The translations under genes were made by a program, and so were the position numbers. 64,000 nt of DNA from Aestuariivita boseongensis (GTDB lineage Bacteria > Pseudomonadota > Alphaproteobacteria > Rhodobacterales > Rhodobacteraceae), in NCBI RefSeq assembly GCF_001262635.1, contig NZ_JXYH01000002.1, positions 1 to 64,000 on the forward strand, read 5' to 3'. This document shows positions 8,521 through 16,359 of the stretch, piece after piece. Below the pieces are notes generated by a model, which did no database searches, was not told the DNA's origin, and saw only the letters and a list, made by a program, of their open reading frames with translations. How positions within the stretch are numbered: the stretch's first letter is position 1; each line of letters opens with the position of its first letter.

Positions 8521-9552
8521 ATGAAAATCTTTGACGGCCATAACGACCTTCTGACCCAGCTTCTGCGCCGTGACGGGATCGCCGGGTTTGATACCGGGTT
8601 GCCGGGACATATCGACCTGCCCAAGCTGCAACGGGGTGGAATGGTCGGCGGGTTCTTCGCGATCTGGGTGCCGTCCAAGGGCGATCTGGCCGCACTGACC
8701 GCCGAGATGCGCAAGGACAGCTATGATTTGCCGCTGCCACCGGCCATTGATCTGGAGCCCGCGCAAGAGACAGCCCTGATCGAGGCCGGATACCTTCTGG
8801 CCCTGCAGGAGGCGGGCCATCTGACCATCTGCACCTCAACCGATCAGATCCGCGCCTGCGCGGACACAGGGCAGATCGCAGCCATCCTGCATCTGGAAGG
8901 CTGTGAACCGATTGATCCCGATTTCGCCATGCTGGACCGGCTTTATGAGATGGGGCTGCGCTCCCTCGGGCCGGTCTGGAGCCGACCGACAGCTTTCGGC
9001 GAAGGCGTGCCGTTCCGCTTCCCCTCTTCCCCAGATACCGGTGGTGGGCTGACCCCTCTGGGCTTTGATCTGGTGGCGCAGTGCAACGCACGGGGCATCG
9101 CGCTGGATCTGTCGCATATCACCGAAGCGGGTTTCTGGGACGTGGCGCGCAGCAGTCAGGATCCGCTGATCGCCACCCATTCCAATGCCCACGCGATTTG
9201 CCCCCACAGCCGCAACCTGACAGACGATCAGCTGCGCGCCATTGGCGAGACGGGCGGCATTGCGGGCCTGAACTTCGCCACCGCCATGCTGCGCGCCGAT
9301 GGCAAGATGCTGCCCGAACTGGGGCTTGATGTGATGCTGGCCCATCTGGATCACATGATGGCCAAGGCAGGCAGCGACTGCGTCGCACTGGGATCGGATT
9401 TTGATGGCGCGGTCGTGCCCAAACCCATCGGCGATGCGGGCGGCCTGCCCCGTCTCGTTGACGCTATGCAGCGTCATGGATACCCTGCCGGGCTGATCGA
9501 AAAGATCTGTTTTGAAAACTGGATGCGCGTCCTGGACGCCACCTGGCGCTGA
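8521..9552 (+). CDS. Membrane dipeptidase-like hydrolase (peptidase family M19)
   Basis: A 343-residue amidohydrolase-fold protein of family M19 (renal dipeptidase type), which cleaves dipeptides, often with a D-residue at P1', using a binuclear zinc centre. The metal ligands are recognisable in DGHNDL (residues 4-9), the bridging Glu in HLEG (about 122-125), His in DLSHI, His in THSNAH and the late GSDFDG motif. There is no signal peptide, so it is cytosolic. The ATG at 8521 follows GAAAGGACAGCTC. It is transcribed alone, divergent from bdhA. Confidence 0.88.
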   Translation: MKIFDGHNDLLTQLLRRDGIAGFDTGLPGHIDLPKLQRGGMVGGFFAIWVPSKGDLAALTAEMRKDSYDLPLPPAIDLEPAQETALIEAGYLLALQEAGHLTICTSTDQIRACADTGQIAAILHLEGCEPIDPDFAMLDRLYEMGLRSLGPVWSRPTAFGEGVPFRFPSSPDTGGGLTPLGFDLVAQCNARGIALDLSHITEAGFWDVARSSQDPLIATHSNAHAICPHSRNLTDDQLRAIGETGGIAGLNFATAMLRADGKMLPELGLDVMLAHLDHMMAKAGSDCVALGSDFDGAVVPKPIGDAGGLPRLVDAMQRHGYPAGLIEKICFENWMRVLDATWR

Positions 9553-9555
9553 GCC

Positions 9556-9632
9556 AAAAAAAAACGCCCGCACGAAGCGGGCGTTAAGTTATTGAGGCAG
9601 GTTTCATACAGGCAAGAAACCTATCGAGCAGT
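9556..9632 (-). ncRNA. Candidate intergenic small RNA, about 75 nt
   Basis: On the minus strand a promoter-like pair (see 9639-9667) would start transcription near 9632. The transcript would run leftward through a perfect 7-bp hairpin (9599-9605 pairing with 9616-9622, AGGTTTC/GAAACCT, 10-nt loop). It would then end at a strong intrinsic terminator: a 9-bp stem at 9563-9571/9577-9585 with a U-tract from the nine A residues at 9556-9564. No reading frame of a convincing gene lies on this strand here, and both neighbouring genes run on the plus strand. The layout of promoter, one hairpin and terminator hairpin is that of a free-standing bacterial small RNA. The start site is estimated from promoter spacing only. 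Confidence 0.5.
9563..9585 (-). terminator. Strong rho-independent terminator for leftward transcription
   Basis: A 9-bp GC-rich stem, AACGCCCGC / GCGGGCGTT, with the 5-nt loop ACGAA. On the minus strand it is followed by a run of U (A residues at 9556-9564). On the plus strand, where the dipeptidase gene ends at 9552, the stem is followed only by AAGTTATT, so it is a weaker terminator in that direction. The polarity therefore points to a leftward transcript with no annotated protein. Confidence 0.75.
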
Positions 9633-9638
9633 AACCCC

Positions 9639-9667
9639 TTTATAGGCAATTCCCCCGCGGCATCCAA
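9639..9667 (-). promoter_or_regulatory. Sigma-70-like promoter for the candidate small RNA
   Basis: On the minus strand TTGGAT (9667-9662; 4 of 6 to TTGACA) is followed, after exactly 17 bp, by TATAAA (9644-9639; 5 of 6 to TATAAT). This is one of the best -35/-10 pairs seen in the intergenic DNA of the window. It points away from the 9748 gene, so it cannot serve that gene. Confidence 0.45.
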
Positions 9668-9747
9668 GCTAAAAGTTTGAAAATCAATAACTGTCCCGCT
9701 ACGCTCAGGGCATAATAAAATAGGGTCCGAGCAGGATTGTTGCCGAA

Positions 9748-11565
9748 GTGACATCAGTTTTTTTCTCAGCAAATCTGCGTGCGGCGCTCGCCGGATTGGC
9801 GATTCTCGCGGCGATTCCGGCAGGGGCCGAGCCACGCCATGGCATAGCTATGTATGGCGACCCGGCGCTTCCACCGGATTTTGTGTCATTGAGTTATGTC
9901 AATGCTGACGCGCCCAAAGGCGGGCGGGTTGTCTTTGGCAATACCGGTGGCTTCGACAGCCTCAACCCGTTCATCCCGAAAGGCACCCCACCCTGGCAGT
10001 TGAGATTTCTGTCTTACGAGGGTCTGATGGGCCGATCCTGGGACGAACCCTTCACGCTTTACGGGCTTCTGGCCGAATCAGTGGAAGCCGCCGAAGACCG
10101 GTCTTGGGTCGAATTCACCCTGCGGGAGGAGGCCCGGTTCTGGGACGGCACTCCCGTCACGATCGAAGATGTTATCTGGTCCTACGAGACATTGGGGACC
10201 GTGGGCCACCTGCGCTATCGCGGGCTTTGGGGCCGGATCGACGGGATCGATCAAACCGGACCCCGTTCCGTGCGCATCCGCTTTAACGAGGCCAACCGCG
10301 AACTGGCGCTGATCGCAGGCCTGCGTCCGATCCTGAAAAAGGCGCAATGGGAGGGCGCGGATTTCACCCAGTCCGGCCTTGATCAGGTGCCCATCGGCAC
10401 CGGCGCCTATGTGCCCCGGGATTTCGAGGCCGGGCGGTTTCTTGAATTGAACCGCAACCCCGACTATTGGGGTCGCGACCTGCCATTGCGCCGGGGCACG
10501 CAAAACCTCGACACGATCCGGATCGAGTTTTTCGGAGATCAGACCGTCCTGTTCGAGGCGTTCAAGGCCGGCGAACTGACCGCAGTCCGGGAATTCAACG
10601 CGGAAAAATGGGCTTCGAGCTATGATTTCCCGGCTATCCGCGATGGCCGTGTGATCAAATCGGAAATTCCGCACTCCAAACCGTCAGGCATGACGGGTTT
10701 CGTGATGAACACCCGCAAACCGCCCTTTGACGACTGGCGCGTGCGCGCCGCGATGATCCACGCGTATAACTTCGAATTCATCAACGACACGATGACGGGC
10801 GGCGTGCAGCCGCGCATCACCTCGTATTTCTCGAACTCTGCCTTGGCCATGCGCCCCGGCCCCGCCGAAGGCCGTGTGCGCGCCTTGCTTGCGCCTTTCG
10901 CCGATGACCTGCCCCCTGGCGCTCTGGACGGCTATGTATTGCCCCAAAGCGATGGCAGCGCCCGCAACCGTGGGAACTTGCGCGAAGCCACGCGGCTTCT
11001 GGCCGAGGCGGGCTGGACCGTCACCGAGGGTGTGCTGACAAACGCCAGCGGGCAACCTTTCACCTTTGATATCCTGTTGCGGCAGGGTGCAAGCGATCTG
11101 CAGACAATGATCAACATTTACGTCCAGGCGCTGGAACGGTTGGGTATCGCCACCACCCTGTCTGTGGTGGATGATGCGCAGTATAATGAACGCATCGCCG
11201 CGCTGGATTTCGACATGACCGATTTCCGCCGCGATCTGTCGCTGTCGCCGGGCAACGAGCAGCGGCTTTACTGGGGGTCCGAAAACGCCAATAGAGAAGG
11301 TACGCGCAACCTGATGGGTGTGGCCTCGCCCGCGGTGGATGCGATGATCGACACCATGTTGAACACCGAAAGGGCCGAAGAGTTTCAGGCCGCCGTCCGC
11401 GCGCTCGACAGGGTGCTGACGGCCGGGCGCTATGTCATCCCGATCTGGCAGTTCGACGTGGGCCGCATCGCCCATGCCGCGCATCTGAAATTCCCTGACA
11501 CAGTGCCGGTCTATGGCGACGGTGTGGAATGGATGCCCCATGTCTGGTGGTCCGAGGCGGATTGA
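9748..11565 (+). CDS. Orphan family-5 extracellular solute-binding protein (YejA-like peptide binding)
   Basis: A 605-residue periplasmic peptide-binding lipoprotein-class or secreted protein of the DppA/OppA superfamily. The closest visible resemblance is to YejA-type proteins (HGIAMYGDPALPPDF, then NADAPKGG and FDSLNPFIPKG). The GTG start at 9748 gives a signal peptide: a hydrophobic segment at about 11-25 ending AIPAGA. No permease or ATPase genes follow, so it must feed a transporter encoded elsewhere or act as a sensor or chaperone. About 195 bp upstream contain the small-RNA candidate on the other strand. Confidence 0.85.
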   Translation: MTSVFFSANLRAALAGLAILAAIPAGAEPRHGIAMYGDPALPPDFVSLSYVNADAPKGGRVVFGNTGGFDSLNPFIPKGTPPWQLRFLSYEGLMGRSWDEPFTLYGLLAESVEAAEDRSWVEFTLREEARFWDGTPVTIEDVIWSYETLGTVGHLRYRGLWGRIDGIDQTGPRSVRIRFNEANRELALIAGLRPILKKAQWEGADFTQSGLDQVPIGTGAYVPRDFEAGRFLELNRNPDYWGRDLPLRRGTQNLDTIRIEFFGDQTVLFEAFKAGELTAVREFNAEKWASSYDFPAIRDGRVIKSEIPHSKPSGMTGFVMNTRKPPFDDWRVRAAMIHAYNFEFINDTMTGGVQPRITSYFSNSALAMRPGPAEGRVRALLAPFADDLPPGALDGYVLPQSDGSARNRGNLREATRLLAEAGWTVTEGVLTNASGQPFTFDILLRQGASDLQTMINIYVQALERLGIATTLSVVDDAQYNERIAALDFDMTDFRRDLSLSPGNEQRLYWGSENANREGTRNLMGVASPAVDAMIDTMLNTERAEEFQAAVRALDRVLTAGRYVIPIWQFDVGRIAHAAHLKFPDTVPVYGDGVEWMPHVWWSEAD

Positions 11566-11572
11566 CGCCCAT

Positions 11573-11590
11573 CTGTCGTAAAACTGTTAC
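11573..11590 (+). promoter_or_regulatory. Pho-box-like PhoB site upstream of arsC-aquaporin
   Basis: CTGTCGTAAAACTGTTAC matches the E. coli Pho box (CTGTCATA-A/T-A-A/T-CTGTCAC/T) at 16 of 18 positions, with both 7-bp half-sites 11 bp apart. A -10-like TTACAG (11601-11606) begins 10 bp after the box, which is the spacing found in PhoB-activated promoters. A further CTGTTAC copy starts at 11598. The arsC ATG is at 11639. This would place arsenate detoxification under phosphate-starvation control. Confidence 0.55.
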
Positions 11591-11638
11591 AGAGGGGCTG
11601 TTACAGCGAGGCGCACATGCCCACCAAACGGAAGACCC

Positions 11639-12121
11639 ATGAATATCCTGGTTCTGTGCACCGGCAATTCGGCCCGCTCTATCCTTCTGGAACACATTCT
11701 GAACCATCACGGCGCGGGCCGGGTGACCGCGTATTCCGCTGGCAGCCAGCCCGCCGGAGAGGTCCATCCGCAATCGCTGAAACTGCTGGACGCGCATGGC
11801 TATGACACCAGCGCTGCCCGGTCGAAAAGCTGGGATGAATTCGCGGCAGAGGATGCACCTGAGATGGACGTGGTGATCACCGTTTGCGGTTCCGCCGCGG
11901 AAGAGACCTGCCCGATCTGGCCCGGTGCCCCCGTGCGCGCCCATTGGGGCGTGGAAGACCCGGCCGCAGCCACGGCAGCGGATCAACCCAAGGCGTTCGC
12001 AGATGCCTATGACACTCTGCGCCGCCGGGCGGAGGCATTTCTGTCTCTCCCTCTCGACACCCTGTCCGAAGACCGCGCGGGCCTTCAGAACGCGCTGAAC
12101 CAGATCGGGAAACTGCCATGA
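11639..12121 (+). CDS. arsC: Arsenate reductase / low-molecular-weight phosphatase family (ArsC)
   Basis: A 160-residue protein with the LMW-PTPase loop CTGNSAR at residues 7-13, as in thioredoxin- or glutaredoxin-coupled ArsC enzymes that reduce arsenate to arsenite. A second conserved cysteine in TVCGSAAEETCP (about 82-91) fits the redox relay of this class. The ATG at 11639 follows GGAAGACCC. The next gene, an aquaporin, overlaps it by 4 bp (ATGA), a pairing known from rhizobial arsenic operons with AqpS. No arsR or arsH gene is adjacent. A Pho-box-like site lies upstream. Confidence 0.88.
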   Translation: MNILVLCTGNSARSILLEHILNHHGAGRVTAYSAGSQPAGEVHPQSLKLLDAHGYDTSAARSKSWDEFAAEDAPEMDVVITVCGSAAEETCPIWPGAPVRAHWGVEDPAAATAADQPKAFADAYDTLRRRAEAFLSLPLDTLSEDRAGLQNALNQIGKLP

Positions 12122-12780
12122 CCGCCCGCAGACTTGCCGCTGAAGCCCTTGGCACCGCCCTTCTTCTGATCAGTGTGGTTGGTTCGGGCATCATGGCCCA
12201 ACAGCTCTCAAACGATCTTATCGGGCTGGCGCTCCTGGCCAATGCGATTGCCACCGGATGCATGCTTTATGCGATCATCACCGTTCTGGGTCCGATCTCA
12301 GGCGCGCATTTCAACCCCGCCGTGACGTTTGCCTTCCTGCTGCGGGGCGAGATCGCACCCTCCCTTGCGCTGCAATATGTGGCGGTGCAGATCATCGGCG
12401 CGGTTCTGGGCGTCTGGGCCGCGCATGGGATGTTCGATCTGGCGCTTTTGCAAAGCTCAACCACCATGCACCGCACCGGCGGCGCGCAATGGTTCGCCGA
12501 AGCCGTGGCCACGTTCGGGCTACTGTTCGTAATCTTCGGCGGGCTGAAAAGCCGCCCGGATGCCGTGCCCACGCTTGTCGCGCTCTACATCACCGGGGCT
12601 TACTGGTTCACCGCATCCACCAGTTTCGCCAACCCCGCCGTGACCATCGCACGGGGCTTTACAGACACCTTCGCCGGTATCTATCCGGGTCACATTCCGC
12701 TCTTCATTCTGGCTCAGATCGCAGCCGTCGGTATCGCACATCTGACCCTTCGTCCGCTTTTCGATTCAGATTCTGCTTGA
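12118..12780 (+). CDS. MIP-family aquaglyceroporin, probably arsenite channel (AqpS-like)
   Basis: A 220-residue six-helix channel of the major intrinsic protein family with both NPA motifs intact (HFNPAVTF, residues 66-68; FANPAVTIAR, 172-174) and the selectivity-filter arginine after the second one (Arg179). It is translationally coupled to arsC by an ATGA overlap. In Sinorhizobium meliloti the equivalent AqpS lets arsenite made by ArsC leave the cell, and the same job is inferred here. A weak hairpin (GACAGC/GCTGTC, 12790-12808) follows the gene but lacks a U-tract. Confidence 0.85.
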   Translation: MTARRLAAEALGTALLLISVVGSGIMAQQLSNDLIGLALLANAIATGCMLYAIITVLGPISGAHFNPAVTFAFLLRGEIAPSLALQYVAVQIIGAVLGVWAAHGMFDLALLQSSTTMHRTGGAQWFAEAVATFGLLFVIFGGLKSRPDAVPTLVALYITGAYWFTASTSFANPAVTIARGFTDTFAGIYPGHIPLFILAQIAAVGIAHLTLRPLFDSDSA

Positions 12781-12878
12781 TTTTAATGCAGACAGCGCCA
12801 AATGCTGTCGCATAATCAAGCGCGAACAAGTCCGGACCTTCGCCAAGTCACGGATCGGGAGCCATAGGGAGAAGTACT

Positions 12879-13121
12879 ATGACCTGGTCTGATCTGACAA
12901 TGAATTGGGGCGAATGGTTTGCCCGTATCAAGCACCGCTTCCCAAACCTTGATGATGGGGCGATGCCTTTTGCCAAAACCGACCGGGCGCGGTTTGAGGC
13001 CTATCTCGCAGATACCCACGACCTGACGCTGAACGAAGCACGCGAAGAACTGGACGATTTCCTGTTCGTCGAACAGCTTGCGCGCGAAGCCTTCGATTTC
13101 CGCGCACGTTCCGAGGCTTAA
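12879..13121 (+). CDS. Small CsbD-like protein, function unknown
   Basis: An 80-residue acidic protein with ATG at 12879 after GGGAGAAG. The pattern W-x-x-(W/F)-x-x-x-IK-x-RFP-x-LDD, then R-x-x-FEAYLAD and EAREELDDFL, recalls the helical CsbD general-stress family (N-x-x-KGK-x-K-x-x-x-GKLTDDD and the late E-A-E-x-x-x-DD-W). The similarity is by eye and weak. It ends 4 bp inside the convergent regulator gene and stands alone between the aquaporin gene and that regulator. Confidence 0.6.
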   Translation: MTWSDLTMNWGEWFARIKHRFPNLDDGAMPFAKTDRARFEAYLADTHDLTLNEAREELDDFLFVEQLAREAFDFRARSEA

Positions 13122-13741
13122 GCCAAAGACGTCACCCACAGGATTGTTGCATCCTCGTCGCTGACGGATACGACATTGTGGCCCATCGTTGCATCGTAAT
13201 AGGCGCTGTCGCCCCGGCGCATCTCAACCGGTTCATAGAACTCGGTATAAAGCTTGATCACGCCGGTCAGCACATAGAGGAATTCCTCGCCATCATGGCG
13301 CACCCAGCCGTCGAATTCCTCCATCGACCGCGCGCGCACCCGCGCGCGATAGGGCAGCATCTGCTTCTTGCTCAAGGTATCGGCCAAAAGCTCATGCTCA
13401 TATGTGGCAGTCACATGGGCTGAACCCTCGCCCGATTTGGTCACTGCCATTCGCCCGTTCACACGATCGTCCTGCGGCGGGGTGAACAGCTGCGGAACCG
13501 AAATCTCAAGCCCCACCGCCAGCTTCTTGAGCGCCTCATAGGTGGGCGACATCTGACCGTTTTCGATCTTCGACAGGGTCGACCGGGCCAGCCCCGCCTG
13601 ACTGGCGGCCTGTTCCAGCGTCCAGTCCCGTGCCTTGCGGAGCGCGCGTACACGCGCACCCAGATCAAGGGGCTCGGCCAAGGCATCCTCGCCGCTTGCG
13701 CGGGCGATGCGGATCAATGCGCGTGGGTCTTTCGAACTCAT
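13118..13741 (-). CDS. XRE-family regulator with C-terminal cupin (PuuR-like architecture)
   Basis: A 207-residue one-component regulator: helix-turn-helix at about 25-80 (LGARVRALRKARDWTLEQAASQ, LARSTLSKIENGQMSPTYEALKKLA read as the classic XRE helices) and a cupin_2 domain at about 130-205 (DGEEFLYVLTG, MRRGDSAYYDA, GHNVV). The ATG at 13741 was preferred to an upstream TTG at 13777. XRE-cupin proteins such as PuuR sense small amines or organic acids. It is divergent from the acyl-CoA ligase gene across 65 bp, so it probably controls that gene and itself. Confidence 0.85.
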   Translation of the reverse strand: MSSKDPRALIRIARASGEDALAEPLDLGARVRALRKARDWTLEQAASQAGLARSTLSKIENGQMSPTYEALKKLAVGLEISVPQLFTPPQDDRVNGRMAVTKSGEGSAHVTATYEHELLADTLSKKQMLPYRARVRARSMEEFDGWVRHDGEEFLYVLTGVIKLYTEFYEPVEMRRGDSAYYDATMGHNVVSVSDEDATILWVTSLA

Positions 13742-13806
13742 GTCCTGATCTATAGGCGGCACCGCGCGCCCTTGCAACGCCGTGCAGGTACGGCTAGCGG
13801 TGGACC

Positions 13807-15327
13807 ATGGACTCCGTCTTCGATCAAGGCCCGCCTGCCCCTTGCCCCGCGCCCTTTAATATGGCCGCGCATGTGCTGTCGTGCGCAAAAAACCAGCCTG
13901 ACAAGATCGCCCTGTCCGTACTGGGCCGGGACGGTGCCGAGAACTGGAGTTATGCCCAGATCGAAGCGGCCGTACGCGGCATTGCCACCGGATTTCTGAC
14001 CCTGGGTTTGATGCCGGGTGATATCGTCCTTCTGCGTCTGGGCAACACGCCGGAATTTCCGCTGGCCTATCTGGGGGCCATTACAGCGGGGCTTTTGCCG
14101 GTCCCCAGTTCGTCCCAATTGACCGAAGCCGAGGTGGCGCGGATCATCGCCGATCTGAACCCGGCGCTGATCCTGCACCAGCCGGGCGTGCCCTGCCCCG
14201 GTCATCCCGCGAGGCTGGATGCCTCGGCGCTGGAGCCGATGCACAGGCTTTCACCTGCGGATTTTGCGATGGGTGATCCCGACCGGCCCGGTTACATCGT
14301 CTATACCTCGGGCACGTCAGGCCAGCCGCGCGCGGTGCTTCATGCCCATCGCGCCATCTGGGCGCGCCAGATGATGATGCGGGGCTGGTACGGGCTGACG
14401 GCAGAAGACAGGCTGCTACATGCGGGCGCCTTCAACTGGACCTATACGCTGGGCACCGGCGTCATGGATCCCTGGACCATGGGCGCAACCGCCTTGATCA
14501 CCGCACCGGGCACCGCTCCTGCGGATATCCCCGCTTTGCTTCGACAACATGAAGCCACGATATTCGCAGCGGCTCCGGGTGTTTACCGCCAGATCCTCAA
14601 GCAGCATGACACGCTCGACTTGCCAGCCCTGCGCCATGCGCTTTCCGCCGGTGAGAAGCTCTCGCCCACCCTCAAAACCGCCTGGGAGGACGCCACCGGC
14701 AAACCGGTCTATGAAGCCTATGGCATGTCCGAGATTTCCACCTTTATCTCCGCCTCTCCCGATCATCCGGCGCGCGACAATGCCTTGGGTCAACCGCAGC
14801 AGGGCCGCCGGATCGCCATTCTGGGTGATCACGGGCCGGTGCCACGCGGTGAACAGGGGGTAATCGCCGTGCACAGGGGCGATCCGGGCCTGATGCTGGA
14901 ATATCTCGGCGCTCCCGAAGACACTGCCGCGCGGTTTCAGGGCGACTGGTTCCTGACGGGCGATCAGGGGATCATGGCTGCCGATGATCAGGTCCATTAT
15001 CTGGGCCGCGCCGATGACATGATGAACGCCGGCGGCTATCGCGTCTCCCCGATCGAGGTGGAGCAGGCGCTGACCACCCATCCCGGCATCACCGCCGTCG
15101 GCTGCGCCGAGGTTGAGGTGAAACAGGACGCCCGCGTGATCGCCGCCTTCTATACCGGTCCCGCCCCCATCCCCGAGGCTGATCTGGCCGCATTTGCAGC
15201 CACGCGCCTGGCCCGTTACAAACAACCCCGCATGTATATCTATCTGCCCGAACTGCCCACCGGCCCCAATGGCAAGCTTTTGCGCCGGTCCCTGAAATCC
15301 CTTGTCCCGGACGCGACCCATGGCTGA
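13807..15327 (+). CDS. AMP-forming acyl-CoA synthetase (benzoate-CoA-ligase-like)
   Basis: A 506-residue ANL-superfamily ligase that activates a carboxylic acid to its CoA thioester through an acyl-AMP. The A3 phosphate-binding loop YTSGTSGQPR (about 164-173), the A5 motif YEAYGMSE, the A7/A8 hinge TGDQG...YLGRADDMMNAGGYRVSP and the A10 lysine PTGPNGKLLRR are all intact. The general form resembles benzoate-CoA and short/medium acid ligases, but the substrate cannot be read from sequence. It overlaps the next gene by 8 bp and is divergent from an XRE-cupin regulator. Confidence 0.88.
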   Translation: MDSVFDQGPPAPCPAPFNMAAHVLSCAKNQPDKIALSVLGRDGAENWSYAQIEAAVRGIATGFLTLGLMPGDIVLLRLGNTPEFPLAYLGAITAGLLPVPSSSQLTEAEVARIIADLNPALILHQPGVPCPGHPARLDASALEPMHRLSPADFAMGDPDRPGYIVYTSGTSGQPRAVLHAHRAIWARQMMMRGWYGLTAEDRLLHAGAFNWTYTLGTGVMDPWTMGATALITAPGTAPADIPALLRQHEATIFAAAPGVYRQILKQHDTLDLPALRHALSAGEKLSPTLKTAWEDATGKPVYEAYGMSEISTFISASPDHPARDNALGQPQQGRRIAILGDHGPVPRGEQGVIAVHRGDPGLMLEYLGAPEDTAARFQGDWFLTGDQGIMAADDQVHYLGRADDMMNAGGYRVSPIEVEQALTTHPGITAVGCAEVEVKQDARVIAAFYTGPAPIPEADLAAFAATRLARYKQPRMYIYLPELPTGPNGKLLRRSLKSLVPDATHG

Positions 15328-15967
15328 AACGATCAAACTTGATATCCTGTCCGACCCGATCTGCCCCTGGTGTTATATCGGCAAGGCCCACCTGGATCAG
15401 GCGCTGGCCCAGGTGCCCGATCATCCCTTCATGATCGAATGGCACCCCTTCCAGCTGAACCCCGATATGCCCGAGGGCGGTATGGATCGCCGTGCCTATC
15501 TGGAGGGGAAATTCGGCGGCAAGGACGGGGCCGTGCGGGCCTATGCCCCCGTGGTGGAACATGCCGAAAAGGCTGGGCTGAAGATCCAGTTCGAAAAGAT
15601 GCAGCGCACGCCCAACACGCTGGATGCCCACCGCCTGATCCACTGGGCAGGCATCGAAGGGCGGCAGACAGCCGCTGTCTCGGCACTTTTCAAAGCCTAT
15701 TTCGAGGAAGGGCGCGATATCGGCGATCACGAGGTTCTGGCCGATATCGCCGACGCGATTGAAATGGACGCCGCCGTGATCCTGCGCCTTCTGGCTTCGG
15801 ACAGCGACCGGGATGAGATCCGCGCCCGCGACGCCCACAGCCGCAAGATGGGCGTCAATTCCGTACCTACCTTCATCGTGGCCGGCAAACATGCCGTGCC
15901 CGGTGCGCAGCCGCCCGATCTGTGGGTCAAAGTGATCGAGGAACTGAAGGAGCAGATCTCCGCATGA
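15320..15967 (+). CDS. DsbA-family oxidoreductase (FrnE-like)
   Basis: A 215-residue thioredoxin-fold protein of the FrnE/2-hydroxychromene-2-carboxylate isomerase-like group. The active-site CPWC sits near residues 15-18 (DPICPWCYIG), and the cis-proline region is NSVPTFI (about 180). No signal peptide is present, so it works in the cytosol, unlike periplasmic DsbA. The ATG at 15320 overlaps the ligase gene. The product is coupled to the next gene by ATGA. Family members include polyketide isomerases and stress-related disulfide isomerases. Confidence 0.88.
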   Translation: MAETIKLDILSDPICPWCYIGKAHLDQALAQVPDHPFMIEWHPFQLNPDMPEGGMDRRAYLEGKFGGKDGAVRAYAPVVEHAEKAGLKIQFEKMQRTPNTLDAHRLIHWAGIEGRQTAAVSALFKAYFEEGRDIGDHEVLADIADAIEMDAAVILRLLASDSDRDEIRARDAHSRKMGVNSVPTFIVAGKHAVPGAQPPDLWVKVIEELKEQISA

Positions 15968-16311
15968 TCCCGTTCAAGGTCGCCACCCTTGTCTTCAGCC
16001 TTGTGCTGGTCGTGACCTCCGGCACGGTTTTCTTTCGTCTCGTGGAAGGGTGGAGCTGGCTCGACGCCTATTTCTTTACCGTCATCACGCTGTCGACGGT
16101 GGGCTATGGCTCTCTCGTTCCGGCCACGGCCCTGGGTAAGATCGGCACCACGGTGTTCATCTTCGTTGGACTTGGCGTTTTCGCCGTGGCGATCCAGCAA
16201 TTCGGCCTCTACACCATGCGCAAGCGGGAAGAGCATACCGAATGGCTTGTGGGCCGGCTTGACCGGTCGGCCAGCGCCAACAAGGACCAAAAGCCGAAAC
16301 AGGACGGCTGA
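15964..16311 (+). CDS. Small two-TM potassium channel
   Basis: A 115-residue Ion_trans_2 protein: TM1 at about 4-26, pore helix, selectivity filter TLSTVGYGS (TVGYG at 45-49) and TM2 at about 58-80, followed by a short charged tail. This is the minimal KcsA-like single-pore architecture without the RCK domain usually found on bacterial K+ channels, and it should work as a tetramer. The ATG overlaps the FrnE stop (ATGA), so ligase, FrnE and channel form one unit. Confidence 0.85.
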   Translation: MIPFKVATLVFSLVLVVTSGTVFFRLVEGWSWLDAYFFTVITLSTVGYGSLVPATALGKIGTTVFIFVGLGVFAVAIQQFGLYTMRKREEHTEWLVGRLDRSASANKDQKPKQDG

Positions 16312-16359
16312 GCCCGAACGGCCCTTGCCGCAGCGGGCGCTTTGCGACAAAGCTGCGGC

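Noticed and set aside
9584-9835. 83-codon minus-strand frame overlapping the start of the peptide-binding protein gene
   Set aside because: It overlaps a signal-peptide-coding region on the other strand, has no homology that I recognise, and the promoter and terminator here fit a non-coding RNA better.
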